Assembly (NCBI RefSeq): GCF_000153185.1
Contig: NZ_CH724151.1
Span: forward strand, 617,640-681,639
Direction: 5' to 3'
From: Reinekea blandensis MED297
GTDB lineage: Bacteria; Pseudomonadota; Gammaproteobacteria; Pseudomonadales; Natronospirillaceae
Length of the DNA: 64,000 nt
In this document: positions 47,576-55,768 of the stretch, piece by piece
How positions within the stretch are numbered: position 1 is the stretch's first letter
How the letters are laid out: every line of letters starts with the position of its first letter
Notes under the pieces: model-generated
Databases searched by the model: none
What the model was told of the DNA's origin: nothing
The model's input: the letters and a program-made list of their open reading frames with translations, nothing else
Translations under genes and position numbers: made by a program

Positions 47576-48250
47576 TTATTGCGCCATCGACGGCCGGTCG
47601 TCGTTTCGGTAACGGTCGTAAAAGGCCTGCACGCCTTCGATCATCAGCAGTCGATACTCATCGGTCGAGTCCTCATACCCTGCACTCTCCATCAAACTCC
47701 GATAATGATCGGACACGTGCAGTTTCGGATACAACCCACTCACAAACGCCAGATGCGATACCAGAAAACGGCTCGCGCCGTCCGAGGAGGCAAACAGATT
47801 TTGCATCAACAACTGATCGATGATCACCGCCATCTGTTCATGCAAACGTTGCTTAAAGGCCAACAACCGTTCCGCCGAGGCTTTCTGTTCAAACACTCCG
47901 GCCAGTAACTCATAAAAGCGCATCATGCGCGGGTTGCTCAGAATCACCGGCATCCAATGGTCAACAAAGGATTCAGCGTCGAGATCCGAATGGCTCATCA
48001 ACTGCGTCACCTTGTCGACCCAGTCATCCATGTCTCGCGACATCAGCGTAAGAAAGACATCTTCCCGGGTAGGGAAGTATCGATACAGATTGGATCGGGT
48101 AAAGCCGGCGGCTTTAGCGATTCGAGCTAAGGTAATGTCGTCATAACGAAACTGATCAAACAGGTCGGAGGCTGCTTGCAGAATCTGAGCTTCACGCTGT
48201 TCAATCTGATCATCCCGCCGGGCACGTTGCCAGCTGCTGCATGTCTTCAT
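47576..48250 (-). CDS. TetR-family transcriptional regulator
   Basis: A 224-residue regulator. Residues about 20-65 form the DNA-binding domain (ILQAASDLFDQFRYDDITLARIAKAAGFTRSNLYRYFPTREDVF). The helical C-terminal domain follows with AFKQRLHEQMAVIIDQLLMQ. The ligand is unknown. It sits between two candidate targets: the divergent MBL-hydrolase/SDR operon, whose promoter has two palindromic operators, and the ABC exporter operon downstream on its own strand. Confidence 0.88.
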   Translation of the reverse strand: MKTCSSWQRARRDDQIEQREAQILQAASDLFDQFRYDDITLARIAKAAGFTRSNLYRYFPTREDVFLTLMSRDMDDWVDKVTQLMSHSDLDAESFVDHWMPVILSNPRMMRFYELLAGVFEQKASAERLLAFKQRLHEQMAVIIDQLLMQNLFASSDGASRFLVSHLAFVSGLYPKLHVSDHYRSLMESAGYEDSTDEYRLLMIEGVQAFYDRYRNDDRPSMAQ

Positions 48251-48323
48251 AATGTATTACGGATCACGTTCATTGGGCCGCCATCATACGACAGTTGGGC
48301 CAAAAGTCATTTTCATCCATAAA

Positions 48324-48358
48324 AGACGCTGCGTCTCTTGAAAAAAGACACCGCGTCT
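48324..48358. promoter_or_regulatory. Two palindromic operator-like sites 22 bp apart
   Basis: AGACGCTGCGTCT (48324-48336) is a perfect 13-bp palindrome. AGACACCGCGTCT (48346-48358) is an imperfect second copy, offset by exactly 22 bp, two helical turns. The surrounding AAA and CTCTT are also shared. They lie between the TetR gene and its divergent operon, and the second one fills the spacer of a promoter. Confidence 0.75.
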
Positions 48359-48366
48359 CTTATTCT
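48338..48366 (+). promoter_or_regulatory. Sigma-70 promoter of the MBL/SDR operon
   Basis: TTGAAA, a 17-bp spacer and TATTCT fit the sigma-70 consensus. The spacer contains the second operator-like palindrome, so a bound repressor would block RNA polymerase. The predicted start is near 48373, about 140 bp before the GTG start codon of the MBL gene. Confidence 0.7.
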
Positions 48367-48512
48367 CTGGTCAATCATTACACAGTTGCCTCATCCTTGT
48401 GAAGCACAAGTGCGTAGGTGACTGAGGTATGGCGGGTCAAGCCGCTTGAATCGAACCATTGGATTGTCGACCGGCGCGTTACTTGCCAAGTCAGACACGA
48501 TCGGAGAACTAC

Positions 48513-49670
48513 GTGGTCCTAAAACGAGTGAAACGCATTTTTCAGTTCATCAGCGTCATGATCCTCTTCCTTTTATTAACGGGAGTCAGCTTTATGTTTC
48601 TCAGCCCTCAGTTTGGCAGTCGTCCCAGTGACGAAGATCGTCAGCGGTTTGAACAATCCAACCATTTTAATGGTTCAACCTTCGATAACATGACGGCGCC
48701 CTTACCGCGAGACAGCGAAAGCAGTGGTTTGCAAGCCGCTTTGAGCTTCATGCGCGGAACCCCGGGACGAACGCCAAAACCAGGGACCGTCGATGCAATC
48801 ACTATCCACCCGGATGATCTGTCCCGCACCGACGGCCCGCAACTGTACTGGTTTGGTCATTCATCGTTTATGCTGCAGTTGAATCAACGCAACTTCCTGT
48901 TTGACCCGGTCTTTGCTGACGTGGCGGCGCCGCACCCGTGGCTGGGTTCCAAACGCTACAGCGGAAAACTGCCCATTCAACCCGACGCTTTACCTCGCAT
49001 CGATGCCGTGTTCATCAGCCATGATCACTACGACCATCTAGATCTGACGGCCATACGTCATCTAATTGATAAGGCTGAACGGTTTTATGTCCCGTTGGGC
49101 GTTGGTACTCACCTCCGGGGATGGGGGGTCGAAGCGTTCCGTATTGTCGAACTCGACTGGTGGCAAAATGCCACCATGGATGAACTCACCTTCACACTGA
49201 CTCCAGCGCAGCACTTCAGTGGCCGACGCCTGACCGGTCAAAACCAGTCGCTCTGGGGTGGCTGGCATCTGAGAGCACCCGACTTTACCTTCTATTTCAG
49301 CGGCGACTCCGGCTACAACACGCACTTCAAAGAGATCCGCAACCGCTTGGGTCCTGTCGATGTCGCCCTGCTCGAATGCGGCCAATACAACACCGCCTGG
49401 GCCGACGTACACATGATGCCGGAAGAGACCGTCCAGGCCGCCCGCGATCTGGACGCCGCCGTGATGATGCCTGTCCATTGGGGGGCGTTTACCCTCTCCA
49501 TCCACGCCTGGAATGAACCCGCTCAGCGGGTCGTGGCTGAAGCCAGAAAACAAAATCAGTCGATCATCGTTCCGCGCATCGGCGAACGGGTCGACCTACG
49601 CTCACCGCCCACCTCCGTCCGCCCATGGTGGGATGTTCGCTTGGAAACCATTACCCCACAGGAAGCCTGA
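48513..49670 (+). CDS. Membrane-anchored MBL-fold metallohydrolase (UlaG/NAPE-PLD-like)
   Basis: A 385-residue protein with one N-terminal TM segment (about 9-30) and a metallo-beta-lactamase domain. The metal motif is SHDHYDHLD, followed by GDSGYNTHF and MPVHWGAF with further ligands. This subgroup, which includes NAPE-PLD and UlaG, hydrolyses phosphodiesters or lactones; the substrate is unknown. The GTG at 48513 is six bases after GGAG and gives the family's N-terminus. It is the first gene of an operon with an SDR, opposite to the TetR gene. Confidence 0.88.
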   Translation: MVLKRVKRIFQFISVMILFLLLTGVSFMFLSPQFGSRPSDEDRQRFEQSNHFNGSTFDNMTAPLPRDSESSGLQAALSFMRGTPGRTPKPGTVDAITIHPDDLSRTDGPQLYWFGHSSFMLQLNQRNFLFDPVFADVAAPHPWLGSKRYSGKLPIQPDALPRIDAVFISHDHYDHLDLTAIRHLIDKAERFYVPLGVGTHLRGWGVEAFRIVELDWWQNATMDELTFTLTPAQHFSGRRLTGQNQSLWGGWHLRAPDFTFYFSGDSGYNTHFKEIRNRLGPVDVALLECGQYNTAWADVHMMPEETVQAARDLDAAVMMPVHWGAFTLSIHAWNEPAQRVVAEARKQNQSIIVPRIGERVDLRSPPTSVRPWWDVRLETITPQEA

Positions 49671-49683
49671 GGAGGCTCTGACC

Positions 49684-50592
49684 ATGTTTGATATTAACGC
49701 CATAACATCACAAGAAGGTCGGGTTGCCATTGTCACCGGCGCCAATGTTGGACTTGGCTTTTCGACCACTCATACCCTGGCCAAAAACGGGGCTACCGTT
49801 GTTATGGCCTGCCGAAATGCCGACAAGGCCAATAGCGCCATCGCCGAACTGAAAAAAAACCTGCCGGATGCCGATCTGGTTTTCATGCCGCTCGATCTCA
49901 GTGATCTCAAATCGGTTAAGAGGTTTGCAGAGCAGTTTCTGGAACAGTTTGACCGACTGGATTTGCTGATTAACAACGCCGGGGTCATGGTGCCGCCGTA
50001 CCAGAAAACGGTCGATGGTTTCGAGCTGCAAATGGGGGCGAACTACTTCGGACACTTTTTGCTGACCAGCCTGTTGTTACCGCTGTTGGAAAAAACCGGC
50101 AACGCACGGATTGTGAACCTCAGCTCCATCGCTCATCGCAACGGCAAGATTCATTTCGACGACATGCATTTTGAGAAGCGCTACTCAAAAATGGAGGCTT
50201 ATGGTCAGTCCAAGTTGGCGATGCTGATGTTCAGCTATGAACTCAGTCGCCGTTTGAAAGAACAGGGTTATTCAACGATTGCGGTCGCCGCCCACCCGGG
50301 TGTTGCCAACACCGCCTTAAGCCGCTACCTGCCGAAACCTATGATTGCCTTACTGACCCCGGTCGCCGGCCTGCTGCTGTCTTCACCGGAAGAAGGTGCC
50401 CTGCCTCAGATTTACGCGGCCGTCGGCGAGGACATCGAAAGCGGCGACTACCTTGGACCGAACGGTTTCAATGAAATGCGCGGTAAACAACCCGTGAAAG
50501 TCAAACCGCGCCCTCATGCATTAGACACCGAGGTCAGTGGCCGGCTTTGGGAAGTGTCACTGGAGCTTACCGGCGCGCACTATTTCGACTGA
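49684..50592 (+). CDS. SDR family oxidoreductase (retinol dehydrogenase-like)
   Basis: A 302-residue short-chain dehydrogenase of the longer retinol-dehydrogenase/WWOX-like type. GANVGLG near residue 21 binds the nucleotide, INNAGVM is the structural motif, and SSIAH followed by YGQSKLAML has the catalytic Ser, Tyr and Lys. It starts 13 bp after the MBL gene with GGAGG upstream and should be translated with it. The substrate is unknown; lipids or hydrophobic aldehydes are typical. Both genes of this operon may be induced together when the TetR repressor is released. Confidence 0.88.
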   Translation: MFDINAITSQEGRVAIVTGANVGLGFSTTHTLAKNGATVVMACRNADKANSAIAELKKNLPDADLVFMPLDLSDLKSVKRFAEQFLEQFDRLDLLINNAGVMVPPYQKTVDGFELQMGANYFGHFLLTSLLLPLLEKTGNARIVNLSSIAHRNGKIHFDDMHFEKRYSKMEAYGQSKLAMLMFSYELSRRLKEQGYSTIAVAAHPGVANTALSRYLPKPMIALLTPVAGLLLSSPEEGALPQIYAAVGEDIESGDYLGPNGFNEMRGKQPVKVKPRPHALDTEVSGRLWEVSLELTGAHYFD

Positions 50593-50705
50593 AGAAGCAC
50601 TAAACCGCAGCCGGGTGGAAACGTTCGTGGAGAACGCTTTCAATCCGGCTGTGTTCGTCAAACCGTTCATTACTGAGGCGACAGCTGACGATCTGACGAC
50701 TTTGA

Positions 50706-51383
50706 TCAGGATGACTTCTTGATCAGGACAACGCCGATCCAGATGAACCAGACGATACCTGAAAGACCGAACACAACTCTCAACACCAGTTCCGCCGAAA
50801 AAAGTGTCGCTATGCCGATCGCGCCCTTCACCAAGGTGAACGCGGATAAGGTCTTTGACAACAGACCGTGGCGCCAGCCGATCACCCCTAAGAGAAACAG
50901 CCACACACCGCCGATAAACTCGATTCCGCCACCAAGACTTTCGGTCAGCAAGGTTCCGGCGTAATAAACCACTTCAGCTGCAGCGGGGTTTGAGGCGTTC
51001 TGACTTGCCAGTAACTCATTAGAGCTGATGCCGATCATGCCGGTACACAACAAGACCACGACCCAGAAATAGCCAAACAGCGACATCATCGCCACAGTCG
51101 TCTTTGACGCCATTGAGCCGAGTTGACCGACAACATAAACACAAAAACACAATAAGCAGGCGAATAAGACGTATCCCAGAACATAAGTAAAGTTATATAG
51201 ACCCTTATTTTCGATGAGATAGGCAATTTTTTCAGCCGTGGTTGCGTCCGCTGGTGTGCTCAAAACAGCCCCGTAAATAATGAACAGGGTGATGTAGCAC
51301 AGCGCCATTCCGATAAAGGCCATGCCAGCAAGTCGTTTTATTGAAGGTTGGCCGCTGGCCGAAGGGTTAATGATGGTGTCCAT
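50706..51383 (-). CDS. DUF4386-like six-TM membrane protein
   Basis: A 225-residue inner-membrane protein with six TM segments, resembling DUF4386 proteins such as the one at 31 kb: SIKRLAGMAFIGMALCYITLF, ENKGLYNFTYVLGYVLFACLLC and GGVWLFLLGVIGWRHGLLSKTLSAF. The function is unknown. The ATG at 51383 follows GAGGA. A 53-bp element is found upstream of it and also before the seven-TM AraC gene, so it may be under that regulator. Confidence 0.7.
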   Translation of the reverse strand: MDTIINPSASGQPSIKRLAGMAFIGMALCYITLFIIYGAVLSTPADATTAEKIAYLIENKGLYNFTYVLGYVLFACLLCFCVYVVGQLGSMASKTTVAMMSLFGYFWVVVLLCTGMIGISSNELLASQNASNPAAAEVVYYAGTLLTESLGGGIEFIGGVWLFLLGVIGWRHGLLSKTLSAFTLVKGAIGIATLFSAELVLRVVFGLSGIVWFIWIGVVLIKKSS

Positions 51384-51419
51384 CTTGGAGTTCCTCTGGT
51401 TAGTTCACATTTTGATGGT

Positions 51420-51472
51420 GCTATTTTGGTCACTTCGGACGCTGTCTTCGTCCTTTCCAAGTGAGAAGGACA
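51420..51472. repeat. 53-bp duplicated element, copy 1
   Basis: Starts with GCTATTTTGG, then ten variable bases, then a 33-bp block (51440-51472) identical to copy 2 at 52511-52543. The block contains GTCCTT and AAGGAC as an inverted pair. It begins 36 bp upstream of the start of the DUF4386-like gene. Its placement suggests a regulator-binding site. Confidence 0.8.
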
Positions 51473-51494
51473 TGTTTTCTAAACAAATAAATGC

Positions 51495-51664
51495 TGCTGT
51501 CCTATAACGCTTCTCGCCTTAGGGCGGCGTAAGGAGGGCTGTTTCAGAGCTTCTTTCTGGGAACCGTCAACAACATGGATGTTGTTGCCGAGCCCCAAGG
51601 AAGGGTTTACAGCGTGTTTCCAGAATGAAGCTCTGAAACGGCCCGGTTAATCTGTGGGACAGCA
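51495..51664. repeat. Intergenic palindromic element, 170 bp
   Basis: TGCTGTCC (51495-51502) and GGACAGCA (51657-51664) are outer inverted arms. Inside, 51537-51563 and 51618-51643 pair over about 26 bp (around GTTTCAGAGCTTC), and CAACAACAT/ATGTTGTTG (51568-51587) forms a central 9-bp stem. The whole would fold as a cruciform or a long RNA hairpin. It resembles repeated intergenic palindromes in marine gammaproteobacteria; no frame is seen in it. Confidence 0.7.
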
Positions 51665-51756
51665 ATGACAAATAAAAACAGTTTGATCATGAAGGGCTGA
51701 GGCATCGTCGATGTCCTCAGCTCTCCTTGGATCGGCCTTACTAAATGTGAGACCGC

Positions 51757-52332
51757 TTACCAGCGATAGCCTAAAGAAACACCGGTCGACAAGGCGTTCA
51801 ATTCAACAGTTTCGTCAAACAACGCCACCTCAGCCGTCGCATAACGAAGATCAAGACCCGCCGTAAACCGGTCTGTAATGAGGAAATCGACACCACCATT
51901 CAGCCAAAACCCGGTAGCGGTATCTTCCTGTTCTGTTTTTCCAGAACCATCATCATTTGTCTGAGTCGCATATGCCAAGTTAACGCCGCCACCAATGTAT
52001 GGTTTAAACCTGGATTGCAGTTCAATGACCTTTCTTACGCCAAGCTGCGCCTCGGCCGTATAGGTGCCTTTTACCAGGCTGTTGGTCTCATCTTCACTGC
52101 CCGACCCAAATAAATCGAAAGCGACCCGGACACCATGAAAACCGGTGTTGAAGTCAGTCAATAAACCTATGGATCCATGGCCATCCTGTGCACTCCAGGC
52201 ATCGGCATCGATGGTTTTACCACCCAGGTACACCTTGGTCGAAGCAAAGGAGTCATCCGCCTCTGCCATGGCCAGTACGGTGGTCGATAAGGTTACAGCA
52301 ACGGCGATAGACAGTTTAAAAGGTTGTTTCAT
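51757..52332 (-). CDS. Outer-membrane beta-barrel protein
   Basis: A 191-residue exported protein. The signal peptide (1-23, ending VLAMA) is followed by alternating amphipathic strands and a C-terminal GYRW, an outer-membrane insertion signal. Strand-like segments such as RFKPYIGGGVNLAYATQ and RFTAGLDLRYATAEVAL fit an eight-strand OmpA/OmpW-like barrel. No ligand can be named. The ATG at 52332 has a weak ribosome site. It is divergent from the seven-TM AraC gene, and copy 2 of the duplicated element lies between them. Confidence 0.75.
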   Translation of the reverse strand: MKQPFKLSIAVAVTLSTTVLAMAEADDSFASTKVYLGGKTIDADAWSAQDGHGSIGLLTDFNTGFHGVRVAFDLFGSGSEDETNSLVKGTYTAEAQLGVRKVIELQSRFKPYIGGGVNLAYATQTNDDGSGKTEQEDTATGFWLNGGVDFLITDRFTAGLDLRYATAEVALFDETVELNALSTGVSLGYRW

Positions 52333-52490
52333 GTTTAAATTCTCAAGTTGAGTTAAGGTTAATCGTTGATGCAATAGTGACCGTCGGCAGTGGACATTCC
52401 GGCAAACGGATGCCATAAACGCTAACCGATGGTTGATCTATTGATCATTGAGTCCAACTTTGTTCAGAGTGTTCGTCTGAAGTTGATGTG

Positions 52491-52543
52491 GCTATTTTGG
52501 GGTGTCTTAGCGCTGTCTTCGTCCTTTCCAAGTGAGAAGGACA
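52491..52543. repeat. 53-bp duplicated element, copy 2
   Basis: Same layout as copy 1: GCTATTTTGG, ten different bases, then the identical 33-bp block (52511-52543). It ends 30 bp before the start codon of the AraC-type gene and lies 158 bp upstream of the divergent outer-membrane gene. Conservation of both flanks with a free centre is what is expected of a bipartite binding site. Confidence 0.8.
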
Positions 52544-52573
52544 GATTTTTGCGAGTTATTAAAGGATGTCAGG

Positions 52574-53764
52574 ATGTTCATAGACGGGATAAGCGTTGGG
52601 ATTGGTCTGTTGTTTCTATCGCTTCTTTATCTGAGCCCGGCGGAAAACAGACCGACTCAGCTCGTTGCCGGTGTCATCGCGATACTCAGTTGGCTGGTGT
52701 CCGGCACACTGATGATGGAACACGGCGGTCTGATCTCGAGGCTTTATATCGCTTCAATTCCCGTCGTCTTCTTTCTGCTGCTGCCATTGATCTATTGGTA
52801 TCAGCAATGGCTGACCGCGTATGGGTCTCAGTCACTGCCCGACAAACGTTTCATCCATTGGATACCCGTTGGGCTGGCCGGCCTGCTCAGTTTATCCATT
52901 GGACTCATGCCTGACGAAGACTTCAACAACATGTTCTTTAACGATCCGGAGCAGCTGTCGACCTGGGTCGGCATTAACTCCGCCGGGTTTGCCCTTCTTT
53001 TGGTCAGCTGGACGATCCTGAGCATTCTTTACCTCATTCGGATCGTCAAAAACACCAAGACGTATCATCTACAGCTGAATACCGAGTTTGCCAACCATGA
53101 GGGAAAGCGCCTGGACTGGCTTGTGGTCTTTACCAGCCTGTTGGTGGTCACCTGGCTTTATGCGCTTGTTGTTTTAGGGGTCTCCATCACCACTCCGGTA
53201 CCAGCTTTTAGTGAAACCCTGCTTTCCATTATGGTCCTGATGCTTATCTGGATTTTTTGCCTGCAGACGTTGAACAGAAAGCCGGTGTTTTCTCATATTG
53301 AGCCGGAGCCGGAGCCGGAGCCGGAACCTGAACGGGAACATGAACAGGCGCCAGAACCTGCATCGGAAGGCATGTCTGAGCAAAAATACTCTAACTCCTC
53401 GATTGACGAAGCACGCCTAAAACGAATCGCAGATAAAGTTGAACGAAAGGTCCTGGAGGAAAAAGCCTACTTAAATCCAGATATCGACGCCTCCACGCTT
53501 GCCTCAGAACTCAGCATATCCGTTCATTATCTGTCACAGGTACTCAGCCAGGAAATGCAAACGACGTTTTACAGCTACATCAATGATGCTCGAATTGAAG
53601 CGGCAAAAGACGCGCTTAAAAGCAGTGAGAAAACAGTACTGGAAATCGCCTTAGCCGTCGGCTACAACACACGCTCATCATTTTATAATGCATTTAAAAA
53701 GAGAACCGGTATGACACCAAGTAGGTACAAGGCGTCCACTTCTTCTATATCGGCTGCAAGCTGA
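52574..53764 (+). CDS. AraC-family regulator with seven-TM N-terminal domain
   Basis: A 396-residue protein. Seven hydrophobic segments cover residues 1 to about 235 (from FIDGISVGIGLLFLSLLYL to LLSIMVLMLIWIFCLQ). A charged linker with EPEPEPEPE follows at about 245-265. The last 100 residues are an AraC helix-turn-helix domain (DASTLASELSISVHYLSQVL and LEIALAVGYNTRSSFYNAFKKRTG). It should sense a signal in the membrane and act on DNA while membrane-bound. The ATG at 52574 is seven bases after AAGGA. Likely targets are the neighbours that carry the duplicated element. Confidence 0.88.
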   Translation: MFIDGISVGIGLLFLSLLYLSPAENRPTQLVAGVIAILSWLVSGTLMMEHGGLISRLYIASIPVVFFLLLPLIYWYQQWLTAYGSQSLPDKRFIHWIPVGLAGLLSLSIGLMPDEDFNNMFFNDPEQLSTWVGINSAGFALLLVSWTILSILYLIRIVKNTKTYHLQLNTEFANHEGKRLDWLVVFTSLLVVTWLYALVVLGVSITTPVPAFSETLLSIMVLMLIWIFCLQTLNRKPVFSHIEPEPEPEPEPEREHEQAPEPASEGMSEQKYSNSSIDEARLKRIADKVERKVLEEKAYLNPDIDASTLASELSISVHYLSQVLSQEMQTTFYSYINDARIEAAKDALKSSEKTVLEIALAVGYNTRSSFYNAFKKRTGMTPSRYKASTSSISAAS

Positions 53765-53899
53765 GGGGAAAAAAAAATAGGCGCATGGTGCTCATACGAG
53801 ACGCCCCACAAGGTGACAGCCGCAGACGCCAGTACCCGATCTATCTTTTTTCAGATACTGAGCTGCCGGGCTTTTAAAAAGGACAACAGGACCTTCGCT

Positions 53900-54463
53900 T
53901 CAAAACCGATACCCAACACCGACTTGCAGGCTGACCGTCGAGCCAAGCTCCTTAAAAAATTGCTCAGCATCTAAATAGCTGCTTGCTGGATTTTCCGAGT
54001 CCTTTTTATAGGTAAAACCTCCAAAGCTTACGTTCGTATCCAGGTAGGTTCCGGCAGGGCCATTGAGTTCCAGACCATACCCACCAAGCAAAAACAGGTA
54101 GTGGTATCTCGCAGGGTAAAAAGTGGCCCGACTCGTATAAATGTAAGAGAGGTTGGCTAACAGGTACAGGTTTAAGGGGTTGTCGCGCCCATTCGGAAAC
54201 AGTTTGTAATTTAGATCAGCACTGGCAATGGACTGTTCCTGCCGGATAAACGGGTGGAAACCCAGGCCAAGATCAATCTGGTTCATTCCCTGATGATAAA
54301 ACCCTGTGATAATGGTTCGGATCGGTAAAACCTGCCCGTTCCATGCCGAGTTTGCGGCGATACCGAACCCACGTTCGGGAGCAGACGAAGCGTTTGCTAA
54401 AGCAGATAAAACAAAGAAATGTGCAACAACCAGGCTGGCAAAGGTAAACAGGAATTTTTTCAT
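53900..54463 (-). CDS. Outer-membrane beta-barrel protein (PagL-like in size)
   Basis: A 187-residue exported protein. The signal peptide (1-24, ending ALANA) precedes beta-strand-like stretches and a C-terminal VGVGYRF, which is the terminal aromatic insertion signal. Segments such as LNLYLLANLSYIYTS and YHYLFLLGGYGLELN fit a small barrel. I cannot assign an activity. The ATG at 54463 overlaps the stop of the serine-hydrolase gene by 4 nt, so both are translated together from the operon starting at 55592. Confidence 0.7.
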   Translation of the reverse strand: MKKFLFTFASLVVAHFFVLSALANASSAPERGFGIAANSAWNGQVLPIRTIITGFYHQGMNQIDLGLGFHPFIRQEQSIASADLNYKLFPNGRDNPLNLYLLANLSYIYTSRATFYPARYHYLFLLGGYGLELNGPAGTYLDTNVSFGGFTYKKDSENPASSYLDAEQFFKELGSTVSLQVGVGYRF

Positions 54464-55476
54464 AAGGGATTTTTCTCAAGCACGCGAACGATGCGGCGGT
54501 AGGTCCGCTCCAAATCGAGCCAGAACAGCTCATTGAAAGACGTATTCACAAACATCACGACCACAGCGTCGATGTCGCTGTGATACCGCACAATACTCGT
54601 ATACCCCGGAAGCCAGCCGGTATGTTCGTACTCATAAACTGACGTATAGATAGCCTGTTCCAGCGGGGTAAGCAGGGTTCCATCGACCAGTGCTTTCAAA
54701 AATTTTGCTACATCGGCGGCTGACGCCACCATCGACCCACTGGGTTGAACGTGTTCCCATGTCCAGAAAACGTCTCCGTCATCGACACCAATGACATAAC
54801 CTTTCATAACATCGTCCAGATCAGCATCGCGCAACAACGAATAGGTATTAACCAAGCCGAGCGGCCTCAGTATCCGGTCCTGTATGAACCGGTGATGGCT
54901 ATAGCCCAGGGCCCGATCGAGAATCTCACCTATGAGGAAGTAATTACTGTTGGAATAGCCATATCGATTGCCAGGTCTGAACTGTGCAGGCTGGTCCAGC
55001 AGATACGGATAGGTATCCTCATTCTCAACGATGTCCGCATCATAAAACGCCGGATGATCGATAAAGTCAGGAATGCCACTGCGATGCTGAAGCAGCATTC
55101 GCAGAGTAATGGCAGATGCATACTCTATACGGGGAGCAACGTCTGGCAACGTATCAACCAGCGTAGTGTCCAAAGACAGTCCCCCTTCTGCCACTAATAT
55201 ACTGGTCGCCGCTGCGACGTAGAGCTTGCTGATGCTGGCTATTTTAAAGAGCGCATCAGGGTCTGCCGGAGTCAGATTTTTTCGATCATCCCAACCAGCA
55301 GCATAGGAAGCGGTTTTACCTGCCTGATTGACATGAACAATGATGCCGTCGAATCCGAGATCGATTGCCCGGCCAAGCTCCTCATTCATGTCATCTGCTA
55401 TCGGCGACAATGGCAGCGTACAGGCACATAAGGTAAAAATAGCCGCAAGGGTGGTAAACAACCTGAGGCAGTTCAT
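54460..55476 (-). CDS. Serine hydrolase lipoprotein (beta-lactamase/class C-like)
   Basis: A 338-residue protein. The lipobox LCAC ends at Cys19, so it should be lipid-anchored. The class C beta-lactamase/DD-peptidase fold has SISK (Ser81, Lys84), YSN (174-176) and HTG (285-287), so the catalytic set is complete. Members act as D-aminopeptidases, esterases or carboxypeptidases; the substrate here is unknown. It is coupled by 4-nt overlaps to the small gene upstream and the outer-membrane gene downstream, which suggests envelope remodelling. Confidence 0.88.
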   Translation of the reverse strand: MNCLRLFTTLAAIFTLCACTLPLSPIADDMNEELGRAIDLGFDGIIVHVNQAGKTASYAAGWDDRKNLTPADPDALFKIASISKLYVAAATSILVAEGGLSLDTTLVDTLPDVAPRIEYASAITLRMLLQHRSGIPDFIDHPAFYDADIVENEDTYPYLLDQPAQFRPGNRYGYSNSNYFLIGEILDRALGYSHHRFIQDRILRPLGLVNTYSLLRDADLDDVMKGYVIGVDDGDVFWTWEHVQPSGSMVASAADVAKFLKALVDGTLLTPLEQAIYTSVYEYEHTGWLPGYTSIVRYHSDIDAVVVMFVNTSFNELFWLDLERTYRRIVRVLEKNPL

Positions 55477-55592
55477 GGGCGGTCCTCTAACGCAATGAAG
55501 AAAAAAGCACTGGCCAGCCTCGGGTCAGCTGCCGCCAATGAGGACGTCAGTAGGACAATCAGAACCATTATCATCAGTTGTGAAAACTTCAT
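55473..55592 (-). CDS. 39-residue exported small protein
   Basis: The frame starts at the ATG at 55592 with GGAAATGAG upstream and ends with TGA overlapping the serine-hydrolase start as ATGA. The sequence begins MKFSQLMIMVLIVLLTSSLA, a signal-peptide-like hydrophobic run, followed by AADPRLASAFFFIALEDRP. Cleavage at SLAAA would leave a peptide of about 17 residues; otherwise it stays membrane-bound. It is the first gene of a three-gene operon facing the sigma-factor gene. No family is recognised. Confidence 0.6.
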   Translation of the reverse strand: MKFSQLMIMVLIVLLTSSLAAADPRLASAFFFIALEDRP

Positions 55593-55768
55593 AATCTCAT
55601 TTCCAGGTTTCAGCTAAGCGTTGAGATCCAAGTGGCGCTTTAAGCAGGAAAGGTGACAAAAAAACCGAAGAAATTTAAAAAAAGCCAAAAATATGAAGGT
55701 CGGCACATTTTTTATGTCACCTTTTTCAAGCGGACGACACATACTGAGGATAGCGCCGGAGAAGCCGC

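Noticed and set aside
53296..53337. GAGCCG-rich microrepeat
   Set aside because: It simply encodes the Glu-Pro linker of the AraC protein; no separate DNA function is needed.
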